Assembly: GCA_963599255.1 (NCBI GenBank)
Contig: CAVBWS010000009.1
Coordinates: forward strand, 1-53,345
Reading direction: 5' to 3'
DNA length: 53,345 nucleotides
From: RGIG5612 sp963599255
Lineage (GTDB): Bacteria > Bacillota > Clostridia > Lachnospirales > Lachnospiraceae
Part shown: positions 22,768 through 31,775 of the stretch, in pieces
How the letters are laid out: the number at the start of each line of letters is the position of its first letter
How positions within the stretch are numbered: position 1 is the first letter of the stretch
Notes under the pieces: model-generated
The model's input: the letters and a program-made list of their open reading frames with translations, nothing else
Told to the model about the DNA's origin: nothing
Databases searched by the model: none
Program-made: the position numbers and the translations under genes

Positions 22768-23727
22768 ATGACTGGAGCTTGGTCAATACTTGCATTTGCA
22801 ATTAGTTTTATATTAGGAATAATTTTTTGTCCGATACTTATACCGATACTTCGCAAGATGAAGTTCGGTCAAAATGTTCGTGAGGAAGGACCAGAGTCGC
22901 ATCTAAAGAAATCAGGTACGCCTACAATGGGCGGTGTATTAATTGTTGCGGCAATGATAATAGGAACACTTCCGTTTGTTGGTGTAGACAGCAACCTGAT
23001 CTTTATTCTGCTGGCTACACTTCTTTTTGGGATTATCGGTTTCGTTGACGATATGCTTAAAATAAAAAAACATCAGTCAGAGGGACTTAAAGCATGGCAG
23101 AAGATGGGATTTCAGATAATTGTAACAGCGGGAATGACTGTGTTTACGGCTCTTTCCGTGGGAACAACCGTTATTGTTCCGTTTATCGGTGAAGTGGATT
23201 TCGGCGGTTGGTTCTATCCATTGGTGATTGTAGCGATACTGGGAACGGTAAACGGTGCTAATTTTACGGACGGATTAGATGGACTGGCCAGCTCTGTTAC
23301 AATCGTAATTGCAGGATTTATGGCTATAGCAGCCGTAATGGTAAACTCAGGAATCATCTCATCGTCATTTGCTATGATAGGAGCACTTATGGCGTTTCTG
23401 GCATATAATTGTTATCCGGCCAAAGTGTTTATGGGAGACACCGGATCTCTGGCATTGGGAGGATATGTGGCAGCCGCAGCGTTAGCACTCAGAATGCCTA
23501 TCTTTTTGATCTTCGCCGCATTTATTTACCTTGCAGAGATCATATCTGTAATCTTACAGGTTGGATATTTCAAACTTACACACGGCAAGAGAATCTTCAG
23601 AATGGCACCGCTTCATCATCACTTTGAACTTGGAGGCTGGTCAGAAACAAGAGTTGTGACAATATTTACGATAATCACCACGGTGGGCTGCATAGTGTCT
23701 TATGTGGGCCTTAATTTGGCGATTTAA
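22768..23727 (+). CDS. mraY: Phospho-N-acetylmuramoyl-pentapeptide-transferase
   Basis: Makes lipid I from UDP-MurNAc-pentapeptide and undecaprenyl phosphate. 319 aa with about 10 transmembrane helices. Catalytic motifs seen are FVDDMLK, NFTDGLDGLASS, FMGDTGSLALGG and the C-terminal PLHHHFE. GGGAG upstream of the ATG. Next in the cluster after the transpeptidase; murE and murF, which make its substrate, are not between them here. Confidence 0.98.
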   Translation: MTGAWSILAFAISFILGIIFCPILIPILRKMKFGQNVREEGPESHLKKSGTPTMGGVLIVAAMIIGTLPFVGVDSNLIFILLATLLFGIIGFVDDMLKIKKHQSEGLKAWQKMGFQIIVTAGMTVFTALSVGTTVIVPFIGEVDFGGWFYPLVIVAILGTVNGANFTDGLDGLASSVTIVIAGFMAIAAVMVNSGIISSSFAMIGALMAFLAYNCYPAKVFMGDTGSLALGGYVAAAALALRMPIFLIFAAFIYLAEIISVILQVGYFKLTHGKRIFRMAPLHHHFELGGWSETRVVTIFTIITTVGCIVSYVGLNLAI

Positions 23728-23750
23728 TCCTGATATATAGGAGAACTGTT

Positions 23751-25106
23751 ATGAATTTTTCAGATAAAAAAGTATTGGTATATGGCATGGGAATCAGCGG
23801 CCGCGGAGTAGCAGCTCTGTTAAAAAGAGCAGGGGCGTCGATGGTGCTGTATGACGGAAACAAGGAATTAGATAAAGGGGCCTTGCTCAATGAATTAGGA
23901 CTTGCACAGGATACTAAGGTGATCCTAGGAGAGCTGACAAGGAAAGATTTAGACGGAATAGATCTGCTGGCACTTAGCCCGGGCGTTTCTGTTAATGCGC
24001 CAAATGTTAAGTTAGCTCAGACAAACGGCGTGGATGTTTTGGGCGAATTGGAAATTGCATATGAACTGTCAAAAGGCCGGATAATTGCAATAACAGGAAC
24101 AAATGGCAAGACTACAACCACTGCCCTTACAGGTGAGATAATGAAGGCTGCTTTTGACAGCGTGTTTGTAGTCGGCAATATAGGAAGATCATTTGCCTCA
24201 GTAGCATTAGATACGAGGGAAAACAGTGTGATAGTAGCAGAGGTTTCAAGCTTTCAGCTGGAGACCATCAGACAGTTTCATCCGACGGTATCGGCTATTA
24301 CTAATCTGACACCGGATCATTTGGACAGGCATGGAACCTTCGAAAATTATGCGCTTTGTAAAATGAGAATAGCTGAAAATCAGAGGGCGGATGAGAAGTG
24401 TGTAATTAATTATGATGATACATATTTAAGAGAATTAGCGAAAAATATACCGGCGGAGCCTTTGTATTTTTCGAGAATTGAGAAGCTTGACAAGGGAATT
24501 TATCTCGAAGGCGATGATATTGTTTATTCAGATGGCAGTCATGTTACGACAATTATGAATAAACACAATATGAATCTGCTAGGAGATCATAATGTCGAGA
24601 ATGTTATGACAGCTATCGGATTATCTCTTGCCGTCGGCGTGCCGATTGAAATAATTGCCGATGTTGTAAGGGATTTTAAGGCAGTAGAGCACAGAATAGA
24701 ATATGTCTGCACCAAAAACGGCGTAAAATATTATAATGACTCTAAGGGAACCAATACTGATGCTGCAGCTAAGGCAGTTGGATCCATGGTAGCACCAACG
24801 GTCCTTATTGCCGGCGGGTACGATAAAGGCGCTGATTTTACTGATTGGATAAAAGGCTTCAATGGTAAGATTAAAGACATGATACTCATAGGTCAGACTG
24901 CGGAAAAAATAAGAGATACGGCGCTGGCGTGCGGCTTTACAGCCATTCATATGGAACCGGATCTTAAGGCGGCCGTCAACAAGGCTGCTGAGTTGGCTCA
25001 AGAAGGAGACGCGGTGCTGCTCTCACCTGCATGTGCCAGCTGGGGACAGTTTAAAAACTATGAACAGCGTGGAGAAATGTTCAAGGAATTTGCAAATAAT
25101 TTATGA
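23751..25106 (+). CDS. murD: UDP-N-acetylmuramoylalanine--D-glutamate ligase
   Basis: Adds D-Glu to UDP-MurNAc-L-Ala in the cytoplasm. 451 aa, normal size. It has an N-terminal Rossmann-like part with YGMGISGRG, the ATP-binding GTNGKTTTT motif (about 116-124), the EVSSFQLE segment, NLTPDHLDRHG and YNDSKGTN. AGGAG precedes the ATG. Its TGA overlaps the ftsW ATG (ATGA). Confidence 0.98.
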   Translation: MNFSDKKVLVYGMGISGRGVAALLKRAGASMVLYDGNKELDKGALLNELGLAQDTKVILGELTRKDLDGIDLLALSPGVSVNAPNVKLAQTNGVDVLGELEIAYELSKGRIIAITGTNGKTTTTALTGEIMKAAFDSVFVVGNIGRSFASVALDTRENSVIVAEVSSFQLETIRQFHPTVSAITNLTPDHLDRHGTFENYALCKMRIAENQRADEKCVINYDDTYLRELAKNIPAEPLYFSRIEKLDKGIYLEGDDIVYSDGSHVTTIMNKHNMNLLGDHNVENVMTAIGLSLAVGVPIEIIADVVRDFKAVEHRIEYVCTKNGVKYYNDSKGTNTDAAAKAVGSMVAPTVLIAGGYDKGADFTDWIKGFNGKIKDMILIGQTAEKIRDTALACGFTAIHMEPDLKAAVNKAAELAQEGDAVLLSPACASWGQFKNYEQRGEMFKEFANNL

Positions 25107-26377
25107 GAGCAAAAGCTGAAGCTAAAAAGAAAACAAGAGTAAAGGGCACGGATTGGATGCTGATCCTGATAGTCGGCATACTGACGGTGCTGGGCATATT
25201 AATGCAGTATAGTGCGAGTGAGTATGACTGGAGCATTGTAAAAAGATCCTGCATTTTAGCCTGCGTAGGAATGGTCCTTATGTTTATTGCATCATACATT
25301 CCCACCAGATTTTATCAGAAGATCTCCGTGTTTGTTCTGGCTGCAACATTTGTCATGACTGCAGCGACGCTTGTACTGGGAACAGAGAGCAAGGGTGCCA
25401 CAAGGTGGATCAAGATTACCTCCACGCTCAGTTTTCAGCCCTCAGAATTTTTGAAGATCGGTGTAATACTGGGGCTTGCATCCATAATATGCAAATATAT
25501 AAATGACATTAATAATCTTCCCGAATTAAGATTTAAAGTTTTGTTCAGAAACATTAAAGAAAAAAATTATGGGGAATTCCCTAACTTTTTCAGATATTTG
25601 TGGAACAGAATAAAGCAGATTAAATCATATATATTTATATTGCTGGTTACGGGATTCAGTGGTTTTGTTGTTGCATATATAACTAAGGATCTGGGCACTG
25701 CACTTATAATAGTAGGAATTGGCGCGGTTATGCTGCTGATAATAAGTCCCAGACCTGGCTATATGTTTCCATTATCGATCATAGGTTTGGGAGCTGTGGT
25801 TGGACTGATCTTATCCCAATCTTACAGGGCTGACAGAATTGCTGCATGGCTTAATCTGGAGGAAAATCAAAGTGACCTGGGCTTTCAGATCAAGCAGGGA
25901 CTATATGCCATAGGCTCTGGAGGCTTACTGGGCAAGGGCTTGGGAAAAAGCGTACAAAAGGCGTTTATCCCGGAAGCACATACCGACATGATTTATGCAG
26001 TAGTATGTGAGGAGCTGGGTCTTATCGGCGGATTGACATTAATAGGATTATATGTAATGTTGATTTTGCGCTTTAAAACAATATATAATAAAGTAACAGA
26101 TGTATTCGGGAAAATGATTGTGGCAGGTGTGGCAACACATATCGCGCTTCAGGCAGCCGTTAATATGGCGGTACTTACAAATCTTCTGCCAAATACAGGC
26201 ATCCCGCTTCCATTTATCAGCTACGGCGGCACATCGGTTCTGAGTCTCCTGGTGGAGATAGGACTGGTTCTTGCTGTGAACAGGGCAGAGGTAAAAAAAG
26301 AAGCTGAAATGGCAGCTTCCAACAGAAGAAAAAGAACTGTTCTGGGAAATACCTGGAATATTGAGGGAAACATTTGA
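25103..26377 (+). CDS. ftsW: Septal peptidoglycan glycosyltransferase FtsW (SEDS family)
   Basis: Polymerizes lipid II at the septum with its partner transpeptidase. 424 aa, about 10 transmembrane helices. The family signature is near the C-terminus: NTGIPLPFISYGGTS. The catalytic-type region GLGKSVQK and the PEAHTDMIYAVVCEELG block are present. A hydrophilic, basic insertion of about 40 residues (near 137-178) follows the fourth or fifth helix. It starts within the murD stop codon. SpoVE or RodA would be alternative names; the cluster position favours FtsW. Confidence 0.94.
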   Translation: MRAKAEAKKKTRVKGTDWMLILIVGILTVLGILMQYSASEYDWSIVKRSCILACVGMVLMFIASYIPTRFYQKISVFVLAATFVMTAATLVLGTESKGATRWIKITSTLSFQPSEFLKIGVILGLASIICKYINDINNLPELRFKVLFRNIKEKNYGEFPNFFRYLWNRIKQIKSYIFILLVTGFSGFVVAYITKDLGTALIIVGIGAVMLLIISPRPGYMFPLSIIGLGAVVGLILSQSYRADRIAAWLNLEENQSDLGFQIKQGLYAIGSGGLLGKGLGKSVQKAFIPEAHTDMIYAVVCEELGLIGGLTLIGLYVMLILRFKTIYNKVTDVFGKMIVAGVATHIALQAAVNMAVLTNLLPNTGIPLPFISYGGTSVLSLLVEIGLVLAVNRAEVKKEAEMAASNRRKRTVLGNTWNIEGNI

Positions 26378-26919
26378 ACAGAAAAGCAGCAACAGCAATA
26401 TTTATCATATGCCTGATCATAACTGCCGCGTTTGCAATAGATGCAAATGCAGCGGAGACTGCTTCTGCGCCGACCGATCAGACTATATCTGAAGCATGTG
26501 AGGCGATACTTTATGTGGAATATAACGGTTCATATCTGTCATTGGACAAGTCCGGCAATGTATGTGCGGACAGCACGGCTAAGCCTGCTGATCTGCCTGT
26601 GCTTACGGGGATCGAATTTACCACCCTCACCTATGGAAATAAAGCAGTAACGCAGACTCCGGCAGCTCTTGAATATGCCTTAGAAGCAGTGCAGCTTTTC
26701 AGCAGATACAGCATTAATGTAACATCTCTGCATGTGGAAAACAGCATGCTTACCGTCAAGGTCAGGAATCTGACTATTAAAATGGGCAAAGATTATAACA
26801 CAGAAAGAAAAATAAATGACTTGTCGGATTTTATAGATCAGATCATAGACCAGAGCGGAACATTATATATGCAGAACGAAAATGCGGATAAGTACGGATA
26901 TTCCTTCAGAGCAGGCTGA
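26374..26919 (+). CDS. ftsQ: Short FtsQ/DivIB-like division protein
   Basis: 181-aa bitopic or secreted protein with a hydrophobic N-terminal segment (about 4-24) and an extracytoplasmic domain. The YLSLDKSGNVCAD pattern, LPVLTGIEF and the C-terminal KINDLSDFIDQI segment match the beta domain of FtsQ/DivIB. A POTRA domain, normally between the membrane helix and this part, has no room here. The start is TTG 26374, with GAGGG 6 nt upstream and 4 nt of overlap with ftsW. Assignment relies on weak motifs plus position directly before ftsZ. Confidence 0.75.
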   Translation: MNRKAATAIFIICLIITAAFAIDANAAETASAPTDQTISEACEAILYVEYNGSYLSLDKSGNVCADSTAKPADLPVLTGIEFTTLTYGNKAVTQTPAALEYALEAVQLFSRYSINVTSLHVENSMLTVKVRNLTIKMGKDYNTERKINDLSDFIDQIIDQSGTLYMQNENADKYGYSFRAG

Positions 26920-26957
26920 AGTACAAAGAAAAACTGCGATTTTATGCACAAATTGTG

Positions 26958-26986
26958 TTGAATTTTGATTGATTACAATATATTAT
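26958..26986 (+). promoter_or_regulatory. Promoter of ftsZ
   Basis: TTGAAT (26958-26963), 17 nt and TATTAT (26981-26986), about 32 nt before the ftsZ ATG. This would allow ftsZ to be transcribed separately from the long cluster. Confidence 0.65.
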
Positions 26987-27018
26987 AAAGTGAGATTATT
27001 ATTGGAGGGATAAAATAG

Positions 27019-28335
27019 ATGGCAGAATTTGATTACGATGCAGAGAGAGGCGCAAGGATACTTGTTGTCGGTGTAGGCGGCGCCGGTAATAATGCAGTTA
27101 ACAGAATGTCAGAGGGCGATGATTCAGTCAAGATGGTCGAGTTTATCGGTGTTAATACTGATAAGCAGGCATTAGCTCTCAGCAAGGCACCTGTAGTCCT
27201 TCAGATCGGAGAAAAGTTAACTAAAGGACTGGGAGCGGGAGCTCAGCCTGAGGTTGGACAGAAGGCAGCAGAGGAAAGCTCAGAAGTAATCCAGAAGGCT
27301 CTGTCAGGTGCTGATATGGTATTCATTACATGCGGCATGGGCGGCGGTACAGGAACCGGTGCGGCTCCGGTTATTGCTAAGCTGGCTAAAGACATGGGCA
27401 TTCTCACAGTCGCTGTAGTAACCAAACCATTCAGATTTGAAAATAAAACGCGTATGAACAATGCTCTTATGGGCATTGAGAGATTAAAGGAAGTTGTAGA
27501 TACGATTATCGTTATTCCTAATGATAAGCTGCTGGATATTGTTGACAGGAGAACGACCATCGCTGATGCCTTTAAGAAGGCTGACGAGGTTCTTCAGCAG
27601 TCTGTACAGGGTATAACTGATCTGATCAATGTGCCAGCTCTTATTAACCTTGACTTTGCAGATATCCGTACAGTTATGGTTAATAAAGGAATTGCACATA
27701 TCGGTATTGGTGAGGGTCATGGAGACTCTAAGGCAGAGGAAGCAGTAAAAAGTGCTGTTACATCTCCGCTTCTTGAAACAAATATCAAGGGTGCATCACA
27801 TGTTATTGTTAATATTTCCGGTGATATATCTCTTATTGAGGCCAATGAAGCAGCTTCTTATGTTCAGGAATTGGCAGGCGACGGAGCTAATATCATATTT
27901 GGTGCCCGTTACGAGGCAGAACCTGCAGATACATGTACAATCACAGTTATTGCAACAGGTATAAATGACAGCTCAGCACCTGTAAGGGCAGCTTCTCAGC
28001 TGGGTTCGGCAGCGTCAGGCGGATTTAAGCCATCACTTTCAGCTGCTGCATCAGGATTTGCTGGAACATCATCACCTAGACCGGTTGCAACGCCTTCATT
28101 CGGATATAATCAGCAGGGCGCAGGCCAGGCTAGTCAGTCACCTGCAGTTCCGGGATTTGGATTCACAACTCCTTCTGCACGTAATGACGGAGCAGGTGCA
28201 AGAGCTGATCTGGGCAATGCAAGACAGAATCCTGCCAGACAGCAGATGAATTTCGGCACTGCAACTAAGCAGCCGACAAGATCAGCCGGAGACTCTAAGA
28301 ATCTGACAATTCCGGATTTCCTTAAGCGCAGATAA
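27019..28335 (+). CDS. ftsZ: Cell division protein FtsZ
   Basis: Tubulin-like GTPase that forms the Z ring. 438 aa. It has GVGGAGNNAVNRM at the N-terminus, the GTP signature GGGTGTG at 108-114, and the T7-loop NLDFADIR. A Gly/Ala/Gln-rich linker of about 100 residues follows (about 325-425), then the conserved C-terminal peptide LTIPDFLKRR that binds FtsA/SepF-type partners. The linker is longer than in many Firmicutes. TGGAGGG precedes the ATG; terminator follows. Confidence 0.98.
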   Translation: MAEFDYDAERGARILVVGVGGAGNNAVNRMSEGDDSVKMVEFIGVNTDKQALALSKAPVVLQIGEKLTKGLGAGAQPEVGQKAAEESSEVIQKALSGADMVFITCGMGGGTGTGAAPVIAKLAKDMGILTVAVVTKPFRFENKTRMNNALMGIERLKEVVDTIIVIPNDKLLDIVDRRTTIADAFKKADEVLQQSVQGITDLINVPALINLDFADIRTVMVNKGIAHIGIGEGHGDSKAEEAVKSAVTSPLLETNIKGASHVIVNISGDISLIEANEAASYVQELAGDGANIIFGARYEAEPADTCTITVIATGINDSSAPVRAASQLGSAASGGFKPSLSAAASGFAGTSSPRPVATPSFGYNQQGAGQASQSPAVPGFGFTTPSARNDGAGARADLGNARQNPARQQMNFGTATKQPTRSAGDSKNLTIPDFLKRR

Positions 28336-28360
28336 GTTATAATGATATAGTATATTCAAG

Positions 28361-28391
28361 AGGCGTCACACAGACTTGTGTGGCGCCTTTT
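28361..28391 (+). terminator. Terminator of ftsZ
   Basis: An 11-bp GC-rich stem (28362-28372 with 28377-28387, one G-T pair) with loop GACT, then TTTT. Nothing else recognisable in 28392-28522. Confidence 0.88.
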
Positions 28392-28522
28392 AAGGATAAC
28401 GGAGTTAATCCCCGGATATTTGCCTGCTGTTATGTATGTTCTGAAATGCAGTATCTGACATTTGTGATACGCTGAATGCAACCGGCAATATTTTATGTGC
28501 ATCACGGGAAGATGAGTTAAAT

Positions 28523-29392
28523 ATGGTAAAGATAACGGTAAAAGATTTTAATTTAAAGCAAACGTTGGAGTGCGGTCAATGTTTTAATTATGAACAGATC
28601 AGTGCATCGGAAAGCGATGAGATAAGTGAGTGTCATTATGAATACAGTGTTATAGCCCATGGGAAAAGGCTGAAAATAGATCAGGATAGGGAGATTTTAA
28701 CATTCAAAAACGCGGATGAAGAAGAAGTAAATAATATCTGGATCAATTATTTCGACCTCAGCAGAGATTATTCGAAAATAAAAAAAAGAATTATACAAGC
28801 AGACCCGGATCTGCAGCATGTGATTGAAAAATATTACGGCATCAGGATATTAAATCAGGAATTTGTTGAAACATTAATGTCATTTATCATATCGCAGAAT
28901 AAAAATATTCCGGGGATCAAGAAAATCGTACGGACTATTTCACAAAAATACGGCAGTCTGATTGATGAAGATGAGGAACAGTCATATTACTCGTTTCCGG
29001 ACTTAAACCAGCTGAGCAGAATCACAGAGCAGGATTTTCGCGACATGAAAACCGGATTTAGGGCAGCGTATCTCAGGGATGCCATTGATAAAATTACAGA
29101 CGGAAGCATCTGCGGGGAGGAACTTAAGAAGCTGCAGTTTAATGAGGCCAAGGATAAGCTGACCGGGATAAAAGGCGTCGGAGATAAGGTAGCTAATTGT
29201 GTGCTTTTGTTCAGTCTTGGATTCAGAAACGCGTTTCCTGTAGATGTGTGGATCAAGAGAATTATGGAAGAATTATATTTTCACCGAGAGACAGATAAGA
29301 AGGTTATAGAAAAATATGCCGGTGAAAAGTTCGGAGAATATAGAGGATATGCCCAACAATACCTGTTTATATATGCGAAAAATAAACAATGA
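28523..29392 (+). CDS. ogg: 8-oxoguanine DNA glycosylase/AP lyase (OGG1-like)
   Basis: Removes oxidized guanine from DNA. 289 aa with the OGG-type N-terminal domain and the HhH-GPD fold. The helix-hairpin-helix segment KGVGDKVANCVLL holds the Schiff-base lysine Lys222, and PVDVW holds the catalytic Asp241, matching human Lys249 and Asp268. QEFVETLMSFIISQNKNI is the family's QDP-like helix. The Cys-metal motif of EndoIII is absent. Only a weak ribosome binding site (GGGAAGA) is seen. Confidence 0.92.
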   Translation: MVKITVKDFNLKQTLECGQCFNYEQISASESDEISECHYEYSVIAHGKRLKIDQDREILTFKNADEEEVNNIWINYFDLSRDYSKIKKRIIQADPDLQHVIEKYYGIRILNQEFVETLMSFIISQNKNIPGIKKIVRTISQKYGSLIDEDEEQSYYSFPDLNQLSRITEQDFRDMKTGFRAAYLRDAIDKITDGSICGEELKKLQFNEAKDKLTGIKGVGDKVANCVLLFSLGFRNAFPVDVWIKRIMEELYFHRETDKKVIEKYAGEKFGEYRGYAQQYLFIYAKNKQ

Positions 29393-29408
29393 GTTTTTCA
29401 AAAAATAA

Positions 29409-29437
29409 CTTGCAAATAATAACACAATAGTTTAAGA
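29409..29437 (+). promoter_or_regulatory. Promoter of groESL
   Basis: TTGCAA (29409-29414), 17 nt and TAAGAT (29432-29437), directly before the CIRCE element. Confidence 0.75.
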
Positions 29438-29448
29438 TAGCAATCGGA

Positions 29449-29475
29449 GTTAGCACTCAATGCTAGTGAGTGCTA
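29449..29475 (+). promoter_or_regulatory. CIRCE operator (HrcA binding site)
   Basis: TTAGCACTC, 9 nt, GAGTGCTAG: matches the CIRCE consensus except for the last base (G instead of A). It lies at the expected transcription start, so groESL should be repressed by HrcA and released on heat or protein stress. Confidence 0.95.
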
Positions 29476-29502
29476 GTAAATCAATAAGGAGGAAAATAAT
29501 AA

Positions 29503-29787
29503 ATGAAGATAGTACCATTAGGCGACAGAGTCGTTCTTAAACAAGTAGAAGCAGAAGAAACAACAGCATCAGGAATAGTTTTACCGGGACAGGCTAAGGA
29601 AAAGCCACAGTTTGCAGTAGTAGTTGCTGTAGGTCCGGGCGGAGTAGTTGACGGTAAAGAAGTTAAGATGAATGTCAAGGTTGATGACAAGGTTATCTAT
29701 TCAAGATATGCCGGCAATGAAGTTAAGCTGGATAAGGAAGAATATATAATCGTTCGTCAGGATGATATCCTTGCAGTTGTTGAATAA
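29503..29787 (+). CDS. groES: Co-chaperonin GroES
   Basis: 94-aa subunit of the heptameric lid of the GroEL cage. It begins MKIVPLGDRVVLKQ and has the mobile loop ETTASGIVLPGQAKEKPQ and the roof-type segment VGPGGVVDGKEV. AGGAGG precedes the ATG. First gene of the CIRCE-controlled pair, 35 nt before groEL. Confidence 0.98.
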   Translation: MKIVPLGDRVVLKQVEAEETTASGIVLPGQAKEKPQFAVVVAVGPGGVVDGKEVKMNVKVDDKVIYSRYAGNEVKLDKEEYIIVRQDDILAVVE

Positions 29788-29822
29788 TAAATAAGAAGTG
29801 ATAAACAGGAGGCGTATATAAA

Positions 29823-31457
29823 ATGGCAAAACAGATTAAATATGGTGCAGATGCCAGAGAAGCTCTTGGCAGAGGTGTAGATGCACTGGCTAATACAGTT
29901 AAGGTAACCTTAGGACCAAAAGGAAGAAACGTTGTACTGACAAAACCTTACGGTGCACCGCTTATTACAAATGATGGTGTATCAATTGCTAAAGAGGTTG
30001 AACTGGAAGATGAGTTCGAGAACATGGGCGCTAAGCTTGTAATGGAAGTTGCAACAAAGACAAATGATGTTGCCGGCGACGGAACAACAACAGCTACAGT
30101 TCTTGCACAGGCAATGATCAATGAAGGCGGCAAGAACCTGGCAGCAGGTGCTAATCCGATCATTCTCAGAAAAGGAATGCAGGCAGCATGCGACTGTGCA
30201 GTAGAAGCTCTTAAGGACATGAGCAGTCCGGTTTCAGGCAAGGATCAGATCACAAGAGTTGCTGCTATTTCAGCAGGCAGTGAGGAAGTAGGCGAGCTGG
30301 TAGCTGATGCAATGGAGAAGGTTACTACAGATGGCGTTATTACCATTGAAGAATCTAAGACAATGCAGACAGAACTGGATCTTGTAGAAGGTATGCAGTT
30401 TGATCGCGGATATATCAGTGCATATATGTGCACGAACCTTGAGAAGATGGAAGCCGAACTTGATGATCCGTATATCCTTATTACAGATAAGAAGATCAGC
30501 AATATTCAGGAGATCCTGCCTCTCCTTGAAGAGGTTGTTAAGAGCGGTGCTAAACTTCTTATCATCGCTGAAGATATCGAGGGTGAAGCACTTACAACAC
30601 TTATCGTTAACTCTCTCAGAGGAACATTCAAGGTTGTTGCTGTTAAGGCACCGGGATATGGCGACAGAAGAAAAGAAATGCTTAAAGATATTGCAATCCT
30701 TACAGGCGGCGAGGTTATCTCGGATGAGTTAGGTCTTGACCTGAAGGAAACAACACTGGCTCAGCTGGGACGCGCTAAATCAGTTAAGGTTGACAAGGAA
30801 AATACAATTATTGTTGACGGTGCCGGCGATTCTAAGGCTATCCAGGGAAGAATTGCAGTTATCAGATCTCAGATTGAAACAACAACATCTGATTATGACA
30901 AGGAAAAACTTCAGGAGAGACTGGCAAAGTTATCAGGCGGTGTAGCAGTTATCAAGGTAGGTGCTGCTACAGAAACTGAGATGAAGGAAAAGAAGCTTCG
31001 TATGGAGGATGCTCTTGCTGCAACAAAGGCAGCTGTGGAAGAGGGCATTATCGCAGGCGGCGGCAGCGCATATATCCACGCTTCTAAAAAGGTTGCTGCA
31101 TTGGCTGAAAAGCTTGACGGCGACGAAAAGACAGGAGCTAAGATCATTCTGAAGGCTCTGGAAGCTCCGTTGTATTGCATAGCTGATAATGCTGGACTTG
31201 AAGGTTCTGTTATTGTTAACAAGGTTAAAGAGCAGAAGGAAGGACATGGCTTCGATGCTCTTGCAGGAGAATATGTAGATATGGTTAAGGCTGGTATCTT
31301 GGATCCTGTAAAGGTAACTCGTACAGCTCTTCAGAATGCTACGTCAGTAGCATCAACATATCTGACAACTGAAGCAGTTGTTGCTGATATCAAAGAACCA
31401 GCTGCAGCAGCACCGGCAGCAGGAGCAGCCGGAATGGGCGGCATGGGCATGATGTAA
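29823..31457 (+). CDS. groEL: Chaperonin GroEL
   Basis: ATP-dependent folding chaperonin, 544 aa, standard length. It has VTLGPKGRNVVL, the GDGTTTATVLAQ ATP motif, GGVAVIKVGAATE, and a short C-terminal Gly-Met tail (GMGGMGMM). AGGAGG precedes the ATG. Cotranscribed with groES and ended by a strong hairpin. Confidence 0.99.
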   Translation: MAKQIKYGADAREALGRGVDALANTVKVTLGPKGRNVVLTKPYGAPLITNDGVSIAKEVELEDEFENMGAKLVMEVATKTNDVAGDGTTTATVLAQAMINEGGKNLAAGANPIILRKGMQAACDCAVEALKDMSSPVSGKDQITRVAAISAGSEEVGELVADAMEKVTTDGVITIEESKTMQTELDLVEGMQFDRGYISAYMCTNLEKMEAELDDPYILITDKKISNIQEILPLLEEVVKSGAKLLIIAEDIEGEALTTLIVNSLRGTFKVVAVKAPGYGDRRKEMLKDIAILTGGEVISDELGLDLKETTLAQLGRAKSVKVDKENTIIVDGAGDSKAIQGRIAVIRSQIETTTSDYDKEKLQERLAKLSGGVAVIKVGAATETEMKEKKLRMEDALAATKAAVEEGIIAGGGSAYIHASKKVAALAEKLDGDEKTGAKIILKALEAPLYCIADNAGLEGSVIVNKVKEQKEGHGFDALAGEYVDMVKAGILDPVKVTRTALQNATSVASTYLTTEAVVADIKEPAAAAPAAGAAGMGGMGMM

Positions 31458-31545
31458 CAGATATTTAACCAATACCTGCATGGATCTGTTCAGTCAGGCA
31501 AGTGCAGATATGCGGGCAATATGCTGATATTTTAAAGAAAAAAGG

Positions 31546-31584
31546 AAGGGACAGAGCGGATTCGTTCTGTCCCTTTGTCTTTTG
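31546..31584 (+). terminator. Terminator of groESL
   Basis: A 13-bp stem (31546-31558 with 31563-31575, one G-T pair) with loop GATT, then TTGTCTTTT. Confidence 0.88.
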
Positions 31585-31602
31585 ATTCGTACAATCCAAA
31601 AA

Positions 31603-31635
31603 CAACTTGTCAACAAGTTGAGACAAATGTATAAT
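31603..31635 (+). promoter_or_regulatory. Promoter overlapped by a perfect palindromic operator
   Basis: TTGTCA (31607-31612), 17 nt and TATAAT (31630-31635) form a strong promoter. A perfect inverted repeat, CAACTTGT-CA-ACAAGTTG (31603-31620), covers its -35. This is the classic layout of a repressor site. It sits about 140 nt before the VOC gene. Confidence 0.65.
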
Positions 31636-31711
31636 AAGCAAACGGATTTATAGTACACGGTTGCTATGACGATATTCTATAAAAAATATTAAGGTTTTAA
31701 TAAGCTATGTG

Positions 31712-31720
31712 TGCTATAAT
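31712..31720 (+). promoter_or_regulatory. Second, extended -10 promoter for the VOC gene
   Basis: TGC plus TATAAT (31712-31720) is an extended -10 element, with no good -35 at the normal distance. A possible unregulated second start. Confidence 0.4.
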
Positions 31721-31775
31721 CATCATGCGTCGGAAATGCCGATGCAAAAGGAAAGTAGTGAAAGGAGAAGCAGTT

